DNA of 64,000 nucleotides from Microbacterium oxydans. Its GTDB lineage: Bacteria; Actinomycetota; Actinomycetes; Actinomycetales; Microbacteriaceae. Positions 52,884 through 61,809 of this stretch are shown here, piece by piece; within the stretch, counting starts at the first letter, position 1; the number at the start of each line of letters is the position of its first letter. The DNA lies in the NCBI RefSeq assembly GCF_900095745.1, contig NZ_FMIR01000014.1, positions 186,001-250,000 on the forward strand, written 5' to 3'. A program made the position numbers and the translations under genes. Below the pieces are notes generated by a model. The model had not been told where the DNA came from. It was given only the letters and a program-made list of their open reading frames with translations, and ran no database searches.

Positions 52884-53933
52884 TCAGGAGGTCGGCTGCG
52901 GAGCGATCTCGCCGCTTCCTCGCGGGATCAGCGCGACCGGGACGACGGTCTTCGCCGGGGCATCGTCGTCGTCACCGAGGAGGGCGAACAGCCTCTCCGC
53001 CGCCAAAGTTCCCATGCGCTGCGGGTCTTGCGCGACCACGGTCACACCCGGATCCATGAGGTCGGCGAGCGCGACGTCGTCGAAGCCGACGAGGGCGGTC
53101 GACCGGGAGAGACCGGCGGCTCGGAGCGCGTGCACGGCCCCGATCGTGATGAGGTTCTGCGCACTGAAGACGGCGGTGGGCGGGGCGTCCGACGCGAGGA
53201 GATCGGCGAGCGCGGCCTGCGCATCCTCCGCGTCGCGCAGGCCCGTGACGATCAGTTCCTCCGCCACCGGCACGCCGGCCTCGGCGAGCGCATCGAAGTA
53301 GCCCTGCCGACGCTCGCGGGCGGTGATGAGGTCGAGCCGGTCGGTGAGCAGCGCGATGCGCCGATGCCCGTGCGCGAGCAGGTGCGCCGTCGCGGCGGCC
53401 GCCCCTGCGCGGTTGTCGCTGGCGACACTGTCGACCTCGGGCTCCACCGGCTCGCGGTCGATGTAGACGACGGGCAGACCGCGCTCGCGGAGCAGGGGCA
53501 GATACTCGGGGTGATCACTGGCCGTGGTGAGGATCAGCCCGTCGACACGGCGCTGGAGGAATGCCCGCACGGCCTCCGACTCCCGCCCGGCATCGTCATC
53601 CATGCTCGAGGCGAAGACGGCGACGCCGCGGGCGGATGCGATGTCTTCGACGGCCCGATGGATGGCGCCGGCGAACGGGTTGTCCACACTTCCGACCAGG
53701 AGCCCCAGGGTGCGGGTGCGCCCATCGGCGCGGCGCAGACTCCCCGCCTGCAGGTCGAGCTGGTAGTCGAGTTCGCGAACCGCGTTCCACACCCGTTCCG
53801 CTGTGGCCTCGGTCACGTTCGGCTCGTCGTTGATCACGCGGGACACCGTCTTGACCCCGACGCCTGCAAGCGCGGCGACGTGCTTCATCGTCGCGCGGGG
53901 CCGGTGTGCCGGAGTTGTCGACATCGATGTCAC
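52884..53933 (-). CDS. LacI-family regulator of the fructan regulon
   Basis: GTG 53933 (MTSMSTTPAHRPR) or ATG 53924 begins a 349-residue LacI protein. It has the HTH TMKHVAALAGVGVKTVSRVINDEPNVTEATAERV and hinge region, and an effector domain with LGLLVGSVDNPFAGAIHRAVEDI, TAVFSAQNLITIGAVHAL and a C-terminal Arg/Gly tail. Its start codon lies within one copy of the TTGACATCGATGTCAA-type operator, so it likely autorepresses. The operator also sits before GH32 and the fructose ABC operon, which makes it the regulator of levan/inulin use. Confidence 0.93.
   Translation of the reverse strand: MTSMSTTPAHRPRATMKHVAALAGVGVKTVSRVINDEPNVTEATAERVWNAVRELDYQLDLQAGSLRRADGRTRTLGLLVGSVDNPFAGAIHRAVEDIASARGVAVFASSMDDDAGRESEAVRAFLQRRVDGLILTTASDHPEYLPLLRERGLPVVYIDREPVEPEVDSVASDNRAGAAAATAHLLAHGHRRIALLTDRLDLITARERRQGYFDALAEAGVPVAEELIVTGLRDAEDAQAALADLLASDAPPTAVFSAQNLITIGAVHALRAAGLSRSTALVGFDDVALADLMDPGVTVVAQDPQRMGTLAAERLFALLGDDDDAPAKTVVPVALIPRGSGEIAPQPTS
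53920..53931. promoter_or_regulatory. Fructan-regulon operator core over the LacI start
   Basis: GACATCGATGTC palindrome overlapping the regulator's translation start. It shares the core of the sites at 52819 and 53996. Confidence 0.8.
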
Positions 53934-53961
53934 GCTTGAGTCTCATTTCCTGAAGGGTGAC

Positions 53962-53990
53962 TTGACTCTACTTCAGCGATCGACTAGAAC
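53962..53990 (+). promoter_or_regulatory. Promoter of the fructose ABC operon
   Basis: TTGACT (53962-53967), a 17-bp spacer and TAGAAC (53985-53990). The operator at 53996-54011 covers the expected start of transcription. Confidence 0.8.
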
Positions 53991-53995
53991 TGCCC

Positions 53996-54011
53996 TTGAC
54001 ATCGTTGTCAA
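53996..54011. promoter_or_regulatory. Fructan-regulon operator before the fructose ABC operon
   Basis: TTGACATCGTTGTCAA, one centre base off the GH32 copy. It lies five bases after the -10. Confidence 0.88.
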
Positions 54012-54039
54012 CCGGGCGACGACGGCCGAGAGGAACTCA

Positions 54040-55152
54040 ATGACGAAGCACACCCCACGATTCACCCGCGCCGTTCTGGCCGCGGTCTCGGTGTCGGCAG
54101 GTCTTGCACTGACGCTGACCGGCTGCTCCGGCGGCACGAACGCCGGAGGCGGCGGTTCCGACGACGACACGATCGGCGTCTCGCTCATCGTGAAGACCAA
54201 CTCCAACCCGTTCTTCGTGGCGATGCAGGACGGCGCCAAGGCTGCGGCCGAGAAGGACGGCGTCTCGCTCACCCTCGCCGCCGGCAAGGAAGACGGCGAT
54301 GAGGACACCCAGATCCAGGCCATCGAGGCCGCGATCTCCAAGGGCGACAAGGGCATCCTGATCACCCCCAACGGCCCGGCCGTGCTCGACGCGATCGACA
54401 AGGCCCGCGACGCGGGGATCTTCGTGATCGCCCTCGACACCGCACCCGACCCCGCCGACGCCGTGGACATCACGTTCGCGACCGACAACTTCCTCGCCGG
54501 CCAGTACATCGGCCAGTGGACCGCGGCGACGCTCGACGGTGAAGACGCCGTGATCGGAATGATCGACCTGTTCGACGACAAGGCCGTGAGCGTGGACTAC
54601 AACCGCGATCAGGGCTTCCTCGACGGCATGGGCATCGAGCTCGGCGACGACCAGGTCAACGGCGACGAGGAGTCCGACGGCTCCTACAGCGGCGGCAAGG
54701 GCGGCTCGTACACGATCGTCGGCAACGAGGCGTCGCAGGGCGCCGAAGACGGCGGGCGTACCGCGATGGAGAACCTCCTCGCCAAGGACCCCGACATCAA
54801 TGTCGTCTACACGATCAACGAGCCCGCAGCCTACGGCGCCTACCAGGCCCTCGAAGCCGCGGGCAAGAGCAAGGACGACGTCCTGATCGTCTCGATCGAC
54901 GGCGGCTGTGCCGGTGTCGGTCAGGTCGAGGACGGGATCATCGACGCGACGAGCCAGCAGTACCCGGTGAAGATGGCCGAGCTGGGCGTCCAGGCGATCG
55001 TCGACCTCGTCAACGACGGCACGAAGCCGGAGAACTCCGAAGGCCTCGACTTCTTCAACACCGGGGTCGAGCTCGTGACCGACCAGCCCGTCGACGGCGT
55101 GAAGTCGATCGACACCGCCGAAGCCTCCGGCATCTGCTGGGGCGGCGAGTAA
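54040..55152 (+). CDS. Fructose-type ABC transporter substrate-binding lipoprotein
   Basis: ATG 54040 has AGAGGA upstream. The signal peptide with lipobox LTGC is followed by a Gly/Ser/Asp linker, then a family-2 periplasmic sugar-binding domain (IGVSLIVKTNSNPFFVAMQDGAKAAAE; ITPNGPAVLDAIDKARDAGIFVIALDT; VVYTINEPAAYGAYQAL). The 370-residue protein resembles FrcB of rhizobial fructose transporters. It is followed at 55227-57055 by the permease and ATPase. Together with GH32 it would collect fructose released from fructans. Confidence 0.92.
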   Translation: MTKHTPRFTRAVLAAVSVSAGLALTLTGCSGGTNAGGGGSDDDTIGVSLIVKTNSNPFFVAMQDGAKAAAEKDGVSLTLAAGKEDGDEDTQIQAIEAAISKGDKGILITPNGPAVLDAIDKARDAGIFVIALDTAPDPADAVDITFATDNFLAGQYIGQWTAATLDGEDAVIGMIDLFDDKAVSVDYNRDQGFLDGMGIELGDDQVNGDEESDGSYSGGKGGSYTIVGNEASQGAEDGGRTAMENLLAKDPDINVVYTINEPAAYGAYQALEAAGKSKDDVLIVSIDGGCAGVGQVEDGIIDATSQQYPVKMAELGVQAIVDLVNDGTKPENSEGLDFFNTGVELVTDQPVDGVKSIDTAEASGICWGGE

Positions 55153-55165
55153 GCAGTACTCCTGC

Positions 55166-55200
55166 GGATGCCGCGGGCCGCACACCGGTCCGCGGCATCC
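55166..55200 (+). terminator. Strong intergenic hairpin between binding protein and permease
   Basis: The 11-bp perfect stem GGATGCCGCGG/CCGCGGCATCC with a 13-base loop sits in the 74-bp gap after the binding-protein stop. It could attenuate or protect the upstream message, giving more binding protein than permease. Confidence 0.8.
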
Positions 55201-55226
55201 CCGGAACGACCTATGGAAGTGACATC

Positions 55227-56254
55227 GTGACGCAAACAGCCCCCACATCCTCTCTGGATCTCGCCGCCGAGTTCCTCGACCACCGCACGCCGGTGGATCG
55301 CGTCCGCGGCGTCCTGCACCGATACCCGGCGATCAGCCCCGCCGTCGTGCTCGTCATCGCCGTCATCGTGTTCGGCGCGATCAACCCCCGCTTCTTCGCC
55401 GCAGCGAACCTCTCGCTCGTGCTCGACCAGGTCTCGGTCGTCGGCACCGTCGCCATCGCGCAGACCCTGATCATCCTCACCGCGGGCATCGACCTGTCGG
55501 TGGGCGCGCTGATGATCGGCACCTCGATGGTGATGGCGCAGACCGCCGCGAACAACGGGCTCCCCGCGCCGATCGCCCTACTCGCCGGACTCATCGCCGC
55601 CCTCGCCGCGGGAGCCCTCAACGGTCTGCTCGTCACCCGCGTGAAGCTGCCTCCGTTCATCGCGACGCTCGGTACGTTCAACGTCTTCATCGCCCTGACC
55701 CTGCTCTACAGCGGCGGCCAGACGATCCGGAAGTCGGACATGCCGGAGCTGCTCACCTGGACCGCCACCGCGCTGCCGATCGGCGACGTCCGCCTCACCG
55801 TGGGCGTGCTGATCATGCTCGCGCTGTACGCCCTCGTCGCGTACATCCTCGGCCGCACCGCCTGGGGTCGCCACGTCTACGCCGTCGGCGACGACGCGGA
55901 TGCTGCACGCCTCGCTGGCATCTCGACCAAGAAGGTGCTGTTCAGCGTCTACATCGCGGCCGGCGCCATCCTCGCCGTCGCCGCCTGGATCCAGATCGGC
56001 CGCTCGGGCGCAGCCAGCCCCAACGCCGGCGCCGACCTCAACCTCGACTCCATCACGGCCGTGGTCATCGGCGGGACGTCGCTGTTCGGCGGTCGCGGCA
56101 TCATCTGGGGCACGTTGCTGGGCGCGATCATCGTCGGCGTCTTCCGCAACGGCCTCTTCCTCGCCGGCGTCGACGGTCTCTACCAGACCCTCGCGATCGG
56201 CATCCTCGTCATCGTCGCGGTCGCCATCGACCAGTGGATCCGAAAGGTACGCAA

Positions 56255-56258
<4 letters not shown>
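55227..56258 (+). CDS. Fructose-type ABC transporter permease (FrcC-like)
   Basis: GTG 55227 gives 343 residues with about eight to ten membrane helices. It carries the ribose/fructose permease marks TAGIDLSVGALMIGTSMVMAQ, GTFNVFIALTLLYSGGQTI, LGRTAWGRHVYAVGDDADAARLAGI and IGGTSLFGGRGIIWGTLLGA. Its stop overlaps the ATPase ATG (ATGA, 56255-56258). It is the CUT2-type channel. Confidence 0.93.
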
Positions 56259-57051
<793 letters not shown>

Positions 57052-57055
<4 letters not shown>

Positions 57056-57360
57056 GCGACAGCCAGGTCGTCCTCTCCGCCGAGTTCACGGCGCTGCCCG
57101 CCGCGGCCGACGAGGTCGACGCCCTGATCCAGGAGTATGCGCAGAGCGTGCGGGCCGAGCCCGGCAACGAGACCTTCGAGGTCTATCGCCGGGCCGAGGA
57201 CCCGGACCGCTTCGTCGTCTTCGAGCGGTACCGGGACCGGGAGGCGTTCGACGCGCACCTCGGTGCGGAGGCGGGGCGCGCGTTCAACGCCGCTCTCACT
57301 CCGCGGATCGTCGAACCGCAGAGCGTCCTCTCCTTCCTGACGCCCACCGGGCGTTCATGA
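57052..57360 (+). CDS. Antibiotic biosynthesis monooxygenase (ABM)-fold small protein
   Basis: The 102-residue dimeric alpha/beta-barrel type protein reads VVLSAEFTALPAAADEVDALIQEY, GNETFEVYRRAEDPDRFVVFERYRDREAFDAHL. ABM and related folds include quinol monooxygenases and also sugar mutarotases. ATGA overlaps on both sides place it inside the fructose operon between ATPase and kinase, so a role in sugar handling is likelier than antibiotic synthesis; this is inference. Confidence 0.82.
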
Positions 57361-58283
57361 GCCGTCACGTCCTGGTCATCGGAGAAGCTCTCGTCGATGT
57401 CGTCCATCGCGGAGATGGGCGCATCGACGAGAGCCCCGGCGGGAGCCCCGCCAATGTCGCCCTCGCCCTCGGTCGCCTCGGCGACACCGCGCACTTCCTG
57501 ACCCAGCTCGGCGACGATGCGCACGGCGATCAGGTGCGCGAGTGGCTGCACAAGGCAGGGGTCCGGGTCACCTCTTCGGCGACGACGAAGACGGCGACAG
57601 CGACCGCGCACCTCGACGAATCCGGTTCGGCCCGCTACGAGTTCGACATCTCCTGGTCGTTGGCCGCGGCCGCGCTCTCCCACAGCAACAACATCGGAAT
57701 CGTGCACACCGGCTCCATCGCCGCTCTGATGGATCCCGGGGCCGCGGTCGTGCGCGCGCATCTCACGGCGATGCGGGAGACATCGTTGATCACGTACGAC
57801 CCCAATGTGCGTCCGGCACTTCTCCCCGACCGTCGTCGGGCCGTCGGCGACGTGGAGAGCTTCGTGGCCCTCGCCGACCTCGTGAAAGCCAGCGACGAAG
57901 ATCTGGCGTGGCTGTATCCCGACGTCGACCCTCTCGACGTGGCCCGGTCGTGGCTGCAGCAGGGGCCGTCGGTGATCGTGGTCACGAAGGGCGCGAGCGG
58001 TGCCTTCGCCGTGGCCCGCGACGGCGTGACGCATGTTCCCGGGCGACCAGTGAATGTCGTCGATACGGTCGGGGCGGGTGACACCTTCATGAGCGCGCTC
58101 ATCCACGGTCTCCTCGATCTCGGCCTCGATTCGGCGGAATCGCGCGAGAAGCTGCGCCGCATCGACGGCGACTCCCTAGCCGAGCTCCTCCGCTTCAGCG
58201 CCCGCGCCGCAGCGGTCACCGTCTCCCGGCCGGGGGCAGATCCGCCCCTTCTCGGCGAGCTCGCCACGCTGGCACCGGGCTGA
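57357..58283 (+). CDS. PfkB-family sugar kinase, probable fructokinase
   Basis: The 308-residue ribokinase-fold protein has the N-terminal GGSPANVALALGRLG and the PfkB C-terminal signature VDTVGAGDTFMSALIHG with the catalytic Asp. ATGA overlap with the ABM gene and its place at the end of the fructose operon indicate fructose to fructose-6-phosphate (or -1-phosphate) as the reaction. The GH32-ABC-kinase set forms a full route from fructan to glycolysis. Confidence 0.9.
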   Translation: MSRHVLVIGEALVDVVHRGDGRIDESPGGSPANVALALGRLGDTAHFLTQLGDDAHGDQVREWLHKAGVRVTSSATTKTATATAHLDESGSARYEFDISWSLAAAALSHSNNIGIVHTGSIAALMDPGAAVVRAHLTAMRETSLITYDPNVRPALLPDRRRAVGDVESFVALADLVKASDEDLAWLYPDVDPLDVARSWLQQGPSVIVVTKGASGAFAVARDGVTHVPGRPVNVVDTVGAGDTFMSALIHGLLDLGLDSAESREKLRRIDGDSLAELLRFSARAAAVTVSRPGADPPLLGELATLAPG

Positions 58284-58309
58284 CCCGGGGAGCCCGTCCG
58301 AGGCATCAC

Positions 58310-58346
58310 GAAGAGCGGCGGGAAGGTGATCTTTCCGCCGCTCTTC
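58310..58346 (+). terminator. Terminator of the fructose operon
   Basis: The 12-bp stem GAAGAGCGGCGG/CCGCCGCTCTTC, extended by AA/TT pairs, with a loop of about 10 bases, 27 bp after the kinase stop. Confidence 0.85.
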
Positions 58347-58393
58347 TCGTTCTCCCGTGCTTTCTCCTGAGATGTAGTTCGTGGCGTTACCCC

Positions 58394-58408
58394 TACCCCC
58401 TATGGGTA
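58394..58408. promoter_or_regulatory. CsoR-type copper box before the MFS-USP unit
   Basis: TACCC-cctat-GGGTA inverted repeat overlapping TATAGG (58407-58412), a likely -10. It is the same plan as the boxes at 60498-60514 and 60529-60543 before copZ. Confidence 0.8.
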
Positions 58409-58459
58409 TAGGCTACACCGCGACCCGGACATCCCGGCGAGCTTCCAGGAGGAACGACC

Positions 58460-59890
58460 ATGTCCACATCCCGACCCCTGTCACCCGCGAAGCGGTGGCT
58501 CGGCCTCGTGCTGATAGCCACCGCGCAATTCGTCGTGATCATGGACACATCGATCATCGGCGTCGCCCTACCCGACATCCAGAGGGCTCTCGGCTTCACC
58601 CCCGAGTCGCTGTCCTGGGTGTTCAACGCCTACGTCGTCGCATTCGGCGGCCTGCTCCTGCTGGGTGGACGCCTCTCCGACGCATTCGGCGCCCGCAAGA
58701 TCTTCGTGCTCGGCTGGATCGTCCTCATCGTCGGCTCGATCATGGCCGGGGCCGCCGGCAACGTCGGCGTCGAGATCGCCGGACGCGCCATCCAGGGCGC
58801 CGGATCCGCGATGATCGCCCCCGCAGCTCTGACCCTGCTCATGATGCTGTTCGGCGGGACCTCCGACCTCCCCAAGGCGTTCGCCGTCTACGGCGCCGCC
58901 GCACCCATTGGCGGCACGGCCGGTGTCTTCCTCGGCGGAGTCCTGACCGAGTACGTGAGCTGGCCGTGGGTGTTCTACGTCACCGTGCCGATCGCGCTCC
59001 TCGTGCTCGCCTTCACCGGCACCGCCCTCCCCCGCACCGTCCGCAAGGCATCGGGCTCGATCGACATCGGCGGAGCGGTCACGGTGACCCTCGGACTCGC
59101 GGCCGTGGTCTACGCCGTCGTCAACGCACCGGAGATCGGCTGGCTCACCTGGTCGACCCTCGGGATGCTGGCGGCCGGAATCGTCCTGCTGCTGATCTTC
59201 TTCCTCATCCAGGCCCGCAGTCGCAACCCGCTGCTGCGCCTCGGACTGCTGCGCGCCCCGCTTCTCGGAGCGGCGAACGTCGCCCAGTTGATGCTCGGCG
59301 CCGCCTGGGTGTCGATGTGGTTCTTCCTCAACCTGTACCTGCAGCAGGTGCTCGGTGCGAGCGCATTCGCCGCCGGTGCCGCACTGCTGCCGATGACCGG
59401 ACTGGTCGTGCTCGTCATGATCGCACTGGCACCCCGACTACAGGAGCGGTTCGGTGCCAAGGCGCTGATCGTCAGCGGACTCCTCCTACTGGCCGGTGGG
59501 CTGGCGTGGCTCGCCTTCATCCGACCGGACGGCACCTACGCCGTCGATGTCCTGCCCGCCTCGCTGCTCGCCGCTCTCGGTATGTCGCTGGCTTTCGTCC
59601 CGTCGCTCGGCACCGCCATCAACGCGGCACCTCCGGCGGAGACCGGCGTGGCCTCCGGGCTGGTCAGCACCAGCTATCAGATCGGATCCGCGCTCGGACT
59701 CGCCGTCCTCACGGCGATCGTCTACGGCATCGCCGGGCACGACTCCACCACGGTCGAGCTCACCCAGGGATACTCCGCCGCCTTCATCGGCGCGGCGATC
59801 CTCGCCCTGCTGGGAGCGATCATCACGGCGATCGCCATGAGGAAGCCGCGGGCAGCGGCCTTCGTCTCCGAGGAGTCGGTATCGGCCTGA
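58460..59890 (+). CDS. DHA2-type MFS transporter (EmrB/QacA-like), metal-box controlled
   Basis: AGGAGG lies eight bases before ATG 58460. The 476-residue protein has 14 membrane helices with DHA2 marks ATAQFVVIMDTSIIGVALPDIQRAL, WVFNAYVVAFGGLLLLGGRLSD and GGTAGVFLGGVLTEYVSWPWVFY. A CsoR-type box in its promoter region suggests induction by copper or another CsoR/RcnR-type signal, and a universal stress gene follows 52 bp downstream. The transported compound could be a copper-binding or toxic metabolite rather than the ion. Confidence 0.9.
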   Translation: MSTSRPLSPAKRWLGLVLIATAQFVVIMDTSIIGVALPDIQRALGFTPESLSWVFNAYVVAFGGLLLLGGRLSDAFGARKIFVLGWIVLIVGSIMAGAAGNVGVEIAGRAIQGAGSAMIAPAALTLLMMLFGGTSDLPKAFAVYGAAAPIGGTAGVFLGGVLTEYVSWPWVFYVTVPIALLVLAFTGTALPRTVRKASGSIDIGGAVTVTLGLAAVVYAVVNAPEIGWLTWSTLGMLAAGIVLLLIFFLIQARSRNPLLRLGLLRAPLLGAANVAQLMLGAAWVSMWFFLNLYLQQVLGASAFAAGAALLPMTGLVVLVMIALAPRLQERFGAKALIVSGLLLLAGGLAWLAFIRPDGTYAVDVLPASLLAALGMSLAFVPSLGTAINAAPPAETGVASGLVSTSYQIGSALGLAVLTAIVYGIAGHDSTTVELTQGYSAAFIGAAILALLGAIITAIAMRKPRAAAFVSEESVSA

Positions 59891-59942
59891 TCCCCGACTC
59901 TCCGACGACGACCAGTGACCCCTGACCCGTAAGGAAAGAATC

Positions 59943-60440
59943 ATGTCCACCCTGAAAGTACTCATCGCCTACGACGGCTCACCCAACGCGCAGAGCGCGA
60001 TGCACACCGTCGCCGGACTCTTCCCCGGCGCGACCGCGGTGCTGTTCTACGCCCGTCAACCGTTGGAAGGCTTCGCGGCGCACCTCGAAGGCCATCCGGC
60101 CCTCGAGAGCCTGCAGGGCCTCGACGCCGCAGCACTCGACGTGTCGGAGAAGATCGCCACCGACGGTGCGCAGCTGGCTCGCGACCTCGGACTGCAGGCG
60201 GAGCCGCTCATCTCGTCGACGATGGCCACCGCATCCGAAGCGATCGTGGATGCCGCCGAGGAGCTCGACGTCGACCTGATCGTGCTGGGATCCCGAGGGC
60301 TGCGCGGAATCAAGGCGACGCTGCTGGGGAGCACCTCGGCGAACGTGCTCCACCACGCCACGCGCCCCACGCTCGTGATCCCCTCGGATGACGTGGCGGA
60401 TGCGCGTCGCCGGACGCGGAGCACGACACCCGCGTCGTAG
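59943..60440 (+). CDS. Universal stress protein (UspA family)
   Basis: This 165-residue single-domain protein begins KVLIAYDGSPNAQSAMHTV and carries the ATP-binding signature GSRGLRGIKATLLGSTS (G-2X-G-9X-G-S), followed by VLHHATRPTLVIP. It therefore belongs to the ATP-binding USP class, which helps survive stress. AAGGAAAG precedes ATG. It lies between the copper-box MFS gene and copZ, with a terminator after it. Confidence 0.92.
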   Translation: MSTLKVLIAYDGSPNAQSAMHTVAGLFPGATAVLFYARQPLEGFAAHLEGHPALESLQGLDAAALDVSEKIATDGAQLARDLGLQAEPLISSTMATASEAIVDAAEELDVDLIVLGSRGLRGIKATLLGSTSANVLHHATRPTLVIPSDDVADARRRTRSTTPAS

Positions 60441-60459
60441 AACACCCCCGACCGCCGAC

Positions 60460-60490
60460 CCGGCCGGGTCCGCGCAACGGATCCGGCCGG
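60460..60490 (+). terminator. Terminator after the universal stress gene
   Basis: The 12-bp stem (60460-60471 with 60479-60490) contains one G-U pair and a 7-base loop, just before the copper boxes of copZ. Confidence 0.75.
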
Positions 60491-60497
60491 TTGAGGA

Positions 60498-60514
60498 ATA
60501 CCCCTCATGGGTAT
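60498..60514. promoter_or_regulatory. CsoR-type copper box 1 upstream of copZ
   Basis: ATACCC-ctcat-GGGTAT, perfect arms; it lies upstream of a possible -35 TTGTCA (60519-60524). Confidence 0.85.
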
Positions 60515-60518
60515 ACCG

Positions 60519-60547
60519 TTGTCACTGATACCCGGTACGGGTACTGA
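60519..60547 (+). promoter_or_regulatory. copZ promoter with CsoR-type box 2
   Basis: TTGTCA (60519-60524), a 17-bp spacer and TACTGA (60542-60547). The spacer is filled by TACCCGGTACGGGTA (60529-60543), the right place for a repressor that leaves DNA when it binds Cu(I). Confidence 0.8.
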
Positions 60548-60565
60548 TCGAAAAGAGGATACGCG

Positions 60566-60778
60566 ATGACCACGAACGAATTCCAGGTGACCGGGATGAC
60601 CTGCGGACACTGCGAGATGTCGGTCCGCGAAGAGGTCGCCGAGGTCCCGGGCGTCGAAGACATCCAGGTGAGTGCGCAGACGGGCGTGCTCCTCGTCACC
60701 GGTTCCGACTCCGTCGATGACGCGCAGATCCTGGCCGCCGTCGCCGAGGCCGGGTACTCGGCGGTGCGGAAGGCATGA
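60566..60778 (+). CDS. copZ: Copper chaperone CopZ (HMA domain)
   Basis: This 70-residue single heavy-metal-associated domain has the metal site GMTCGHC (the two Cys bind Cu(I)) and the ferredoxin-like fold. AGAGGA precedes ATG. The stop overlaps the ATG of the next gene (ATGA, 60775-60778). It carries Cu(I) in the cytosol to CopA. Confidence 0.95.
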   Translation: MTTNEFQVTGMTCGHCEMSVREEVAEVPGVEDIQVSAQTGVLLVTGSDSVDDAQILAAVAEAGYSAVRKA

Positions 60779-61737
60779 ACGCCGGGGCGCGGCTCGCCCT
60801 GTACGGGGCGGGGGTGGTGGTGGCGTTCGGCGCGGCATTCGGCCTCGCCCAGGCCATCATCCCCCCGAGCGTTGTCAGTGAGTGGACGAAAGGTACCGAG
60901 ATGGAAGAGCACGGAGCACACGGCGCAGTCGCGACCACGGAGGATGCGGCGAGCGCAGCAGCGGACACCCTCAAGGGACTCTCGCTGAGCCTCGAAGGAT
61001 ACGCACTGTCTCCGGTCGAGGCACCGGCGGGGGCGGACGAGCCCGGCGAGCTGAGCTTCCAGATCCGCGACGCGCACGGCACCCCGGTCACGGAGTACAC
61101 GACCGCGCACGACAAGGACCTGCACCTGATCGTGGTGCGTTCAGACGGAAGTCAGTTCCGTCACGTGCACCCCACGCTGGACGAGGCCACGGGCACGTGG
61201 TCGCTGCCGTGGGAATGGGACGCCGCCGGCACCTACCGCGTCTTCGCCGACTTCACGCCGGCCGGCGCGGACGCCCCCTCGCTCACCCTCACGCACACCG
61301 TGCAGGTCGCCGGCGAGTTCACGCCCGTCACACCCGAGCCGACGCAGGTCGCCGAGGTCGACGGCTTCACCGTGTCGCTCGACGGGGCGCTCGAAGCCGG
61401 ATCGGCGAGCGACCTGACCTTCACCCTCACGAAGGACGGCGCCCCGGTGACCGGCCTGGAACCGTACCTCGGTGCCTTCGGCCACCTGGTCGCGCTGCGC
61501 GAGGGCGACCTCGCCTACCTGCACGTGCACGCCGCGGGCGACGAGCCGAAGGCGGGAGAGACCTCCGGTCCGGAGATCGCCTTCGCCGCCGAGGCCCCGA
61601 CCGCGGGCCGCTACCTGCTGTACCTGGACTTCCAGGTCGACGGCACGGTGCACACCGCCGAGTTCGTGCTCGATGCCGCCGCCCCCGCCGGGGACGCACC
61701 GGCATCCGACGACGACGCGCACGACGACGGCCACTGA
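60775..61737 (+). CDS. Membrane-anchored copper-operon protein, 320 aa
   Basis: One N-terminal membrane helix (LYGAGVVVAFGAAFGLAQAII) anchors two similar beta-sandwich-like extracytoplasmic units. His-containing strands (HLIVVRSDGSQFRHVHPTLD; HLVALREGDLAYLHVHAAG) and an acidic His tail (DDDAHDDGH) are seen. Related proteins are annotated as heavy-metal-binding or hypothetical, and the HVHP-type motifs could hold copper. Coupling to copZ supports copper handling at the outer membrane face. Not proven. Confidence 0.82.
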   Translation: MNAGARLALYGAGVVVAFGAAFGLAQAIIPPSVVSEWTKGTEMEEHGAHGAVATTEDAASAAADTLKGLSLSLEGYALSPVEAPAGADEPGELSFQIRDAHGTPVTEYTTAHDKDLHLIVVRSDGSQFRHVHPTLDEATGTWSLPWEWDAAGTYRVFADFTPAGADAPSLTLTHTVQVAGEFTPVTPEPTQVAEVDGFTVSLDGALEAGSASDLTFTLTKDGAPVTGLEPYLGAFGHLVALREGDLAYLHVHAAGDEPKAGETSGPEIAFAAEAPTAGRYLLYLDFQVDGTVHTAEFVLDAAAPAGDAPASDDDAHDDGH

Positions 61738-61809
61738 GCCTCGCACGACGCCCGGCCGCCGGCCATCCGCCGCGGCCCTGAGCAACAGTCACCGCAGAAA
61801 GAGAAGGAC

